Source: Candidatus Daviesbacteria bacterium
GTDB lineage: Bacteria > Patescibacteriota > Microgenomatia > Daviesbacterales > UBA10151
Length of the DNA stretch: 19,683 nt
NCBI GenBank assembly: GCA_016186985.1
Contig: JACPKO010000008.1
Location: 1-19,683, forward strand
Direction: 5' to 3'
A program made the position numbers and the translations under genes. Position 1 is the stretch's first letter. Every line of letters starts with the position of its first letter. Positions 14,734 to 19,683 of the stretch are shown piece after piece. The notes below the pieces were generated by a model. That model worked only from the letters and a program-made list of their open reading frames with translations, was not told the DNA's origin and did not search any database.

Positions 14734-14829
14734 TACTGAGAAGATACCACGGCTTTGCTCAGATGTTTACATCGGAGGGTGTATAGCAGTGGAGCTTCAT
14801 AAACTTTTTAAACCCCCAGGTCTTTCCTT

Positions 14830-14858
14830 TTGACAAATTGAAGCTGGAAAAATATAAT
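14830..14858 (+). promoter_or_regulatory. Consensus sigma-70 promoter of the lipoprotein gene
   Basis: A perfect TTGACA (14830-14835), 17-bp spacer and perfect TATAAT (14853-14858). The ATG follows after 7 nt, so transcription should begin at or one base before the start codon. Confidence 0.88.
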
Positions 14859-14865
14859 TCACTCA

Positions 14866-15339
14866 ATGTCAGATAGAGAATCTAGATTCTTAAACGGACA
14901 ACATTTTACAAGAAGACAGCTACTCCAGACTGCATCAGGATTATTATTATTGAGCTGTCAAAGAAAACCAGAATTTAGCTGGGAGATCAGCTTTGCAAAA
15001 CCTGAAATGCCGTCGACTGGATCATATAGGGTAATTATTGATGGGGGGTATTTTGCAAAAAACCCAAATTACCATCATAACTATACCAAAGGCGATTTCA
15101 GACTGAATTTTCTTGTTCAACCCTTAGGACCGAATTTGAAGCTCGATGCAGAATTAGGTAATCCAGACCAAAGCACTTATATGGATGGCTGGACGGCGAT
15201 ATTACCTAATCACAATTTCAATAGCTCCCTGATGCTTATGACCAGATGGTCAGACTGGAAGTTTACTGAGTTGTGGGTTAATGCTGCAAGATATCCCTTA
15301 CCTGCCCCAACGCAAGCTCCCTCAAGAAGGTCTATTTAA
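14866..15339 (+). CDS. Putative Tat-exported lipoprotein of unknown function
   Basis: This is a 157-aa protein. The N-terminus has a twin-arginine motif TRRQLLQ (residues 15-21), a short hydrophobic stretch (ASGLLLL) and a lipobox LLSC with Cys31. That combination is typical of Tat-type lipoprotein signals, though a Sec lipoprotein cannot be excluded. The mature part is rich in aromatic residues, Asn and Gly (GGYFAKNPNYHHNY, TRWSDWKFTELWVNAARYPLP), suggesting a small beta-rich domain. No family is recognised. The gene has a consensus promoter and would be translated from a leaderless message. With its upstream region it is bracketed by the two 41-bp direct repeats, which hints at acquisition as a cassette. 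No tatA/tatC genes are visible in the window. Confidence 0.72.
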   Translation: MSDRESRFLNGQHFTRRQLLQTASGLLLLSCQRKPEFSWEISFAKPEMPSTGSYRVIIDGGYFAKNPNYHHNYTKGDFRLNFLVQPLGPNLKLDAELGNPDQSTYMDGWTAILPNHNFNSSLMLMTRWSDWKFTELWVNAARYPLPAPTQAPSRRSI

Positions 15340-15412
15340 TTACCCAACTCTTTTATCTGATCCCTTTCTTTGCAACGCATTCAAAACCTAAAATTAATTG
15401 CTTTTTATGCTT

Positions 15413-15427
15413 ACACCTTAAAGGTGT
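15413..15427. repeat. Hairpin ACACCTT-A-AAGGTGT, copy 2
   Basis: A palindrome with 3' flank GAAGCTGAAT. It is nearly identical over about 23 bases to the element at 6323-6339, differing at the loop centre and one flank base. It lies 15 nt upstream of the second 41-bp repeat. Confidence 0.65.
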
Positions 15428-15442
15428 GAAGCTGAATATTTA

Positions 15443-15483
15443 CGAATTTTAGACGAAACAGAATCTGGAAATTTTAACAGATT
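15443..15483 (+). repeat. 41-bp direct repeat, copy 2
   Basis: Identical to 14588-14628 and in the same orientation, 814 bases beyond the end of copy 1. It lies in the gap between the lipoprotein gene and the promoter of the next gene. Both copies are open in one frame, reading ILDETESGNFNR, so they may derive from coding sequence. Confidence 0.9.
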
Positions 15484-15520
15484 TGTAAAGATTTTTAAAG
15501 CCTTAAACTTAAGAAAATTG

Positions 15521-15549
15521 TTGCATTCAAAAAGATTTTATCCTATAAT
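15521..15549 (+). promoter_or_regulatory. Sigma-70 promoter of the 143-aa protein gene
   Basis: TTGCAT (15521-15526), 17-bp spacer, TATAAT (15544-15549). The GTG start is 6 nt below the -10 box, so the message is predicted to be leaderless. Confidence 0.8.
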
Positions 15550-15555
15550 ATAACT

Positions 15556-15987
15556 GTGCACGAAATACCTGGCGGGCAACGACCCGAAATAATCTTGGAA
15601 GTAGAAAGATTAAACGCTCTTGAAATAGCAGTAGTAGAACGGTTCTCTGGAGAACCCAGAAACATACAGGAGGGCAGGTTCAGTGCTTCCCGATTAATCG
15701 GCGCTCGACTAGTGATTTATATTATGGAGGCAAATTCACCATACAGCAACCCTGAGGATTTAGAAGCAACTGCATATTATTCAGAAACATATCCGGAATT
15801 ACTTTCTCAAATGGCCCGTGGGAATTGGTCAGGTACAAGGGATTATTTTTTGGGTGAAGCAAGAGATTCTATAGGTGATGCAGCAGGTATGTTATCTCAT
15901 CCTGAAGTATTTGAAGAAAAGAGCGCGAATGAATGGGAAAGATACGGACATGCGTATATTAATTTAGCCCACTCCCTTGGAGCTTAA
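15556..15987 (+). CDS. Hypothetical soluble 143-aa protein (GTG start)
   Basis: Translation begins at GTG 15556 (MHEIPGGQRPE), placed by the promoter just upstream; there is no Shine-Dalgarno. The protein is acidic, largely helical by composition, and has no signal peptide, membrane segment or cysteine. Sections such as LEVERLNALEIAVVERF and DSIGDAAGMLSHPEVFEE look amphipathic. I recognise no motif. The gene ends 22 nt from the convergent uvrB stop. The clean promoter and long open frame support a real gene; the function is unknown. Confidence 0.7.
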   Translation: MHEIPGGQRPEIILEVERLNALEIAVVERFSGEPRNIQEGRFSASRLIGARLVIYIMEANSPYSNPEDLEATAYYSETYPELLSQMARGNWSGTRDYFLGEARDSIGDAAGMLSHPEVFEEKSANEWERYGHAYINLAHSLGA

Positions 15988-16009
15988 TTCTTTAAGAAAC
16001 AAAATTCTT

Positions 16010-18022
16010 TCACTGCGAAGAAGCAAGCTCGATTATCTGATCCCTGATTTTTGCAGCCTGTTCAAAGTCTAACAGTGAAGCAGCTTCCTGCATTTGGAGC
16101 TCCAGCAATTTAACCATCTCCGCTTTATCCTTTTCCGGAATATCATCAACGGTTAATTCTTTTTTGCCTGCTTCCGACTCAAGTTCTTCTACTTTCTCAA
16201 TTAATCTTTCCCGCAAATCTTTACTTATAGATTTAGGTGTAATATTATGCTTTTTATTGTATTCCAGCTGATACTCCCGGCGTCTTGCGACTTCTTCAAT
16301 TGCCGCTTTCATAGACTTTGTTTCAGTATCTGCATACATAATCACTTTTCCCTGGACATGACGCGCTGCCCTGCCCATTGTCTGGATAAGTGAAGTTCGA
16401 GATCTTAAAAATCCTTCTTTATCAGCATCTAAAATTATCACAAGGGAAACTTCAGGCAAATCCAATCCCTCTCTTAGTAAATTAATACCTACAATTACAT
16501 CGTATTCGCCTAAACGCAAGGACTGCAAAATATCCGACCGCTTCAAAGTTTCAATATCTGAGTGCAGATATGTAACTTTAACCTGCCTCCCTGCCCGCAG
16601 TGCTTCGCTCAGCGATGCAGGCGGGTCTGCCAAATATTCTGATAAATCCTCTGCCATCCGCTTGGTCAAAGTCGTAATTAAAACCCTTTCGCCATTTTTA
16701 ACCCTTTCCTGCACTTCCTTCATTACATCCGGAATCTGGCCTTCTGTTTTTCTAACCTCGATTTCCGGATCAATTATCCCGGTCGGCCTTACTAACTGCT
16801 CGGCAATATTTTCCGGAGCCGATAAAGATACTTCATACTCATTGGGAGTTGCTGAAACAAAAATAGTCTGGTTTAACCTTCGTAAAAACTCATCGAATTT
16901 AAGTGGGCGGTTATCAAGAGCCGAGGGCAGCCTGAATCCGAAGTCTACCAAAGTTTCCTTTCGGGAGCGGTCTCCGTTATACATCCCGCGAATTTGCGGA
17001 ATTGTAATGTGGGATTCATCAATTATCACCAGATAATCCTCAGGAAAAAATTCCATAAGAGTATATGGAGGCTCGCCCGGCAAGCGGCCGTCAAAATACC
17101 TGGAATAATTCTCAATACCGTTGCAGTAACCAAACTCCCTTATCATCTCCAGATCATAATTGGTCCGTTGCTCTATTCTCTGGGCTTCTATCAGCTTATT
17201 TTGAACTCTTAAATCCTTAACCCTTAATTTTAAATCTTTCTCTATTTGGGCGACCCCGGGCATTAACCTTTGCTCAGGTGTAATGTAATGCTTAGCCGGA
17301 AAAACCGTAATAGTTTGGGGTGTGGGTACACCATCGCCTGTTAGAGGGTCCAAGATTGAAAGCCTTTCGATTTTATCCCCTAAAAGTTCAATCCTGACCG
17401 CATGATCTGTATACGATGGAAAAATGTCGATTGTATCCCCTTTGACCCTAAAGGTTGACCGTTTAAAGTCAAAATCGTTCCGCACATAAAACATTTTTGT
17501 AAGCATCTTAATTATTGAATCAATAGAGAGCCTTACCCCCTGTTTAATTTCAAGTATTGCTCCCGCATATTCTTTCGGTGAACCTAAGTTGTAAATGCAG
17601 GAAACCGATGCAACAACTACAACATCCCGGCGGGTTATTAAAGAAGTTGTAGCTGATAACCTTAACTTCTCAATCTCTTCATTAATTTGGGTTTCTTTTT
17701 CTATATAAGTGTCTGATTGAGGGATATATGCTTCCGGCTGGTAATAATCGTAGTAAGATACGAAGTATTCAACAGCGTTTTCGGGAAAAATCGAGCGGAA
17801 TTCCTGGGCGAGTTGGCCTGCCAAAGTTTTATTGTGAGAGATTATCAGAGTTGGTTTTTTGACTCTTTCTATAACATTAGCCATGGTAAAAGTTTTACCG
17901 CTGCCTGTTACTCCAAGCAAAACCTGGTTTTTCTCACCCTTTTTTAAACCGGCAGAAAGCTTCTCAATTGCCTGAGGCTGGTCTCCTGTGGGTTTGAAGT
18001 GACTGGAAATTTTAAATTTCAT
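16010..18022 (-). CDS. uvrB: UvrB, excinuclease ABC subunit B
   Basis: UvrB is the damage-verifying helicase-like core of excision repair that recruits UvrC. It has 670 aa from MKFKISSHFKPTGDQPQAI. Motifs: Walker A GVTGSGKT (37-44); beta-hairpin region YYDYYQPEAYIPQ (90-102); DESH (335-338) followed by ITIPQIRGMYNGDRSRK; SATPNEYE (390-397); HSDIETLKR; GINLLREGLDLPEVSL; QTMGRAARHVQGK; C-terminal UVR domain (about 633-667) that docks on UvrC. The frame is open up to 18157, but the added residues have no UvrB similarity and cover a hairpin element, so I use ATG 18022. Residues 465-480 hold about 12 extra residues compared with typical UvrB, encoded by a GC-rich palindrome. No strong ribosome site is seen. 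It is not in the uvrA/uvrC unit but is on the same strand. Confidence 0.96.
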   Translation of the reverse strand: MKFKISSHFKPTGDQPQAIEKLSAGLKKGEKNQVLLGVTGSGKTFTMANVIERVKKPTLIISHNKTLAGQLAQEFRSIFPENAVEYFVSYYDYYQPEAYIPQSDTYIEKETQINEEIEKLRLSATTSLITRRDVVVVASVSCIYNLGSPKEYAGAILEIKQGVRLSIDSIIKMLTKMFYVRNDFDFKRSTFRVKGDTIDIFPSYTDHAVRIELLGDKIERLSILDPLTGDGVPTPQTITVFPAKHYITPEQRLMPGVAQIEKDLKLRVKDLRVQNKLIEAQRIEQRTNYDLEMIREFGYCNGIENYSRYFDGRLPGEPPYTLMEFFPEDYLVIIDESHITIPQIRGMYNGDRSRKETLVDFGFRLPSALDNRPLKFDEFLRRLNQTIFVSATPNEYEVSLSAPENIAEQLVRPTGIIDPEIEVRKTEGQIPDVMKEVQERVKNGERVLITTLTKRMAEDLSEYLADPPASLSEALRAGRQVKVTYLHSDIETLKRSDILQSLRLGEYDVIVGINLLREGLDLPEVSLVIILDADKEGFLRSRTSLIQTMGRAARHVQGKVIMYADTETKSMKAAIEEVARRREYQLEYNKKHNITPKSISKDLRERLIEKVEELESEAGKKELTVDDIPEKDKAEMVKLLELQMQEAASLLDFEQAAKIRDQIIELASSQ
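16589..16625. repeat. GC-rich palindromic element inside uvrB
   Basis: Arms CCCTGCCCGCA (16589-16599) and TGCAGGCGGG (16616-16625) pair over 10 bp with one bulge and one wobble. Inside lies TCGC-TCA-GCGA. It encodes most of the extra loop DPPASLSEALRAGRQ of UvrB, in frame. It shares GCCCGCAGT with the hairpin at 18058-18108. Confidence 0.65.
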
Positions 18023-18057
18023 ATCTGATCTTTTTGAGGGGTGACAGCGAATAGGTT

Positions 18058-18108
18058 TCCTGCTGCCGCGCCCGCAGTAAGCGAAGCGAACGAAGACGGA
18101 CAGTAGGA
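18058..18108. repeat. Palindromic element upstream of uvrB
   Basis: TCCTGCTGCCG (18058-18068) pairs with CGGACAGTAGGA (18097-18108) over 11 bp, with one wobble and one bulged A. The interior contains GCGAAGCGAACGAAG and GCCCGCAGT. The stem architecture and the 9-mer match the element inside uvrB. It falls in the 5' untranslated/promoter region of uvrB, between the divergent uvrB and histidine kinase genes. Confidence 0.65.
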
Positions 18109-18174
18109 TATAAGCTGGCAGGACCCCGAAAAACTTCCTTAATATTTTACCACACAAAACCCGAAGTTTTTAAA

Positions 18175-18204
18175 ATGACAATGTTTTATCCTAACTAGTA
18201 TAAT
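18175..18204 (+). promoter_or_regulatory. Promoter of the histidine kinase gene
   Basis: ATGACA (18175-18180), 18-bp spacer, TATAAT (18199-18204). The GTG start follows after 9 nt, leaving a leader of only about 2-3 nt. Confidence 0.65.
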
Positions 18205-18213
18205 GTAATTAAC

Positions 18214-19683
18214 GTGCCCGAAAAATCAAACAGAATTAAGCTTATTGCGATTTTTTCTATTATCGCACTGCCGGCAGCTGTCCTTTTAACTTCCGCGTGG
18301 ATATTTAGTGTTTATTCTGATGTTCTTAAAACCTCCGGGCAAATTTTACTGGTTATTATTTTTGCTTTATTTTTAATTTTTGTTTCAGGGTATCTTAGCT
18401 TTTTATATATATTTAGAAAATATCTCACTCCCCTTAAAGTTTTAACCCAGGTTCTAAATGACATCAAAACTCATACTTTTAAGCCTTTAGCACAAGGGGT
18501 AAACTTAGAAGGTTTTGCAGACATTTATAAAACACTTGTCTCTCTTGAGACCTTGTTTGCCCAGAATTACCAATATATAAATAACCTTAAGCAAATCCAG
18601 AAAGCGGAGATTAATTTGTTTGAAACAAGCATATCCGCAATAAATGACCCCGTAATTTTACTAAATTCTAAAATCGAGGTTAAATATATAAATTTGGCGG
18701 CGGAAAATTTTACAGGAATAAAAAAGCCGGACGTCACAGGTAAAAAAATCGACCAATTTGTCAGATTTTATGAAAAAAACGGCAAGGAAATTTTACCGGC
18801 AGTATATTTGCCTCCAAGAAGTGATACCCAAAACCCCAGGGTCTTTTTTGGATCGGAGATTAAAATTATCAGCGCAGTTAATTTTCAAGTATTTGCGGAT
18901 ATTTCGTTTTTTAAACCTGACTTTGCAGAACTTATTGATATTTCAGGCGTAATTTTATTCCACGATAAAACCAAAGAAAAACAGCTCGAGGCTATGAAAC
19001 TCGACTTTGTTTCAATGGCAGCCCACGAACTGCGAACACCTTTAACTTCAGTTAAAGGCTATATCTCTGTTTTTCTTAATGAAAACAAAAACAAACTGAC
19101 ACTAGAGCAATTAATGTTCATAAGAAGGATAAACACATCAACCCAGCAACTATCAGGTTTAGTCGAAAACCTTTTGAGTGTAGCCAGGGTTGAAAGAGGA
19201 AATTTGACTCTTCATAGTCAGATTGTAGATTGGGTTAGCAATGTCGGCACACAAATTGATACGTTTCAACACCGGGCCGATGAGAAAAGGATAAAATTAA
19301 CTTTCATAAAACCTGAAAAACCAATATCCAAGGTTGATGTTGACCTTATAAGGATTAACGAAGTTCTTAATAATCTTGTCTCCAATGCACTAAATTACAC
19401 AGAGCCGATGGGAAAAATTATGGTCTGGATTGATGAATCCAATGATAGAATCACAACTTACTTCAAAGATACCGGCAAAGGAATTCCCAGGGAGGCATTT
19501 TCCCATCTTTTTTCTAAATTTTTCCGGGTCCAGGGAGGATCTGCTGAACAGTCGTCCAGAGGGAACGGCCTTGGACTTTATCTTTCAAAAGCTATTGTTG
19601 AGCTTCATCACGGCAAAATCTGGGCCCAGTCAGAGGGAATTGGAAAAGGTTCTGTTTTTGCTTTCAGTTTACCAGCTGTAAAG
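18214..19683 (+). CDS. Membrane sensor histidine kinase (3' end beyond window)
   Basis: The frame from GTG 18214 stays open to the last base (490 codons), so the gene is cut by the window edge, though nearly all of the kinase is visible. Two transmembrane helices (about 9-30 and 42-66) enclose almost no periplasmic loop, so the sensor likely detects a membrane or intracellular signal. A linker helix and a PAS-like domain (about 134-250, AINDPVILLNSKIEVKYIN) follow. Then come HisKA with phospho-acceptor His271 in FVSMAAHELRTPL, and HATPase_c with N box NEVLNNLVSNALNYT (382-396), DTGKGIP (419-425), FSKFFR and GNGLGLYL (450-457). All catalytic motifs are intact. The partner response regulator is not in the window and could lie downstream. 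It is transcribed divergently from uvrB; a role in damage response cannot be inferred from that alone. Confidence 0.93.
   Translation, partial: MPEKSNRIKLIAIFSIIALPAAVLLTSAWIFSVYSDVLKTSGQILLVIIFALFLIFVSGYLSFLYIFRKYLTPLKVLTQVLNDIKTHTFKPLAQGVNLEGFADIYKTLVSLETLFAQNYQYINNLKQIQKAEINLFETSISAINDPVILLNSKIEVKYINLAAENFTGIKKPDVTGKKIDQFVRFYEKNGKEILPAVYLPPRSDTQNPRVFFGSEIKIISAVNFQVFADISFFKPDFAELIDISGVILFHDKTKEKQLEAMKLDFVSMAAHELRTPLTSVKGYISVFLNENKNKLTLEQLMFIRRINTSTQQLSGLVENLLSVARVERGNLTLHSQIVDWVSNVGTQIDTFQHRADEKRIKLTFIKPEKPISKVDVDLIRINEVLNNLVSNALNYTEPMGKIMVWIDESNDRITTYFKDTGKGIPREAFSHLFSKFFRVQGGSAEQSSRGNGLGLYLSKAIVELHHGKIWAQSEGIGKGSVFAFSLPAVK

Larger units (their letters stand above)
14570..14865. other. Gene-free, hairpin-rich interval between uvrA and the lipoprotein gene
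   Basis: I see no convincing gene in these 296 bases. They contain the upstream region of uvrA (TATAAA and TAAAAT candidates on the minus strand), the first 41-bp direct repeat, a strong CACGGAT hairpin, a double-stem palindrome at 14707-14733, a GATGT-TT-ACATC palindrome near 14762-14773, and the promoter of the next gene. The density of small palindromes suggests the remnant of a mobile or REP-type element. Confidence 0.55.

Noticed and set aside
14588..15483. CRISPR array
   Set aside because: Only two copies of the 41-mer, 814 bp apart with a gene between; no regular spacers or cas genes.
18023..18157. N-terminal extension of UvrB from a start at 18157
   Set aside because: The extra residues have no UvrB similarity and are encoded across the palindromic element; typical UvrB begins at MKFKISSHFKPTGDQP.

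Overview
This 19.7-kb window looks like a fragment of a small, AT-rich bacterial genome, most likely a Patescibacteria/CPR lineage of the Microgenomates type. That placement is an inference from compact gene packing, a shortened UvrC, many anonymous membrane or secreted proteins, TATAAT boxes sitting directly against start codons, and no biosynthetic operons. TGA is used as a stop (for example at the end of uvrC), so the standard bacterial code fits. No phage, CRISPR array or intact transposase is present.

Left part (1-5400): the 3' end of a coiled-coil protein, a small acidic protein with a clear TATAAT box and Shine-Dalgarno, a tRNA-Lys(CUU), and typA/bipA. The typA gene is broken into two frames by what looks like a 16-bp deletion. 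Convergent to typA is a two-gene operon for a DoxX-like membrane protein and a GlcD-type FAD-linked oxidase. Divergent from that operon is a small RRM RNA-binding protein with its own promoter, a possible AUU start and a clean rho-independent terminator.

Middle part (5415-14570): an anchored extracellular protein on the + strand, followed by a long minus-strand run. Read in transcription order this is uvrA, a cysteine-free transglutaminase-fold membrane protein, uvrC without its C-terminal HhH domain, then a second unit of a Phage_holin_4_2-like membrane protein, secG and an anchored oligopeptide-type solute-binding protein. uvrB lies a little further right, so all three components of the UvrABC excision nuclease are within about 9.6 kb.

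Right part (14570-19683): an accessory-looking interval with many hairpins and two identical 41-bp direct repeats flanking a Tat-type lipoprotein gene. It is followed by an unknown 143-aa protein, uvrB, and a membrane histidine kinase that runs off the window end. Both small + strand genes have near-consensus sigma-70 promoters whose start points would coincide with the start codon, implying leaderless mRNAs.

The strongest unusual signals are: (1) a GC-rich palindrome forming an in-frame insertion of about 12 residues in UvrB, with a related hairpin just upstream of the gene; (2) the typA frameshift with loss of a conserved motif; (3) the transglutaminase-like protein with Thr in place of the catalytic Cys, encoded between uvrA and uvrC; (4) the 41-bp direct repeats around the lipoprotein cassette; (5) a recurrent leaderless promoter layout. 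I see no clear new defence or mobile system.
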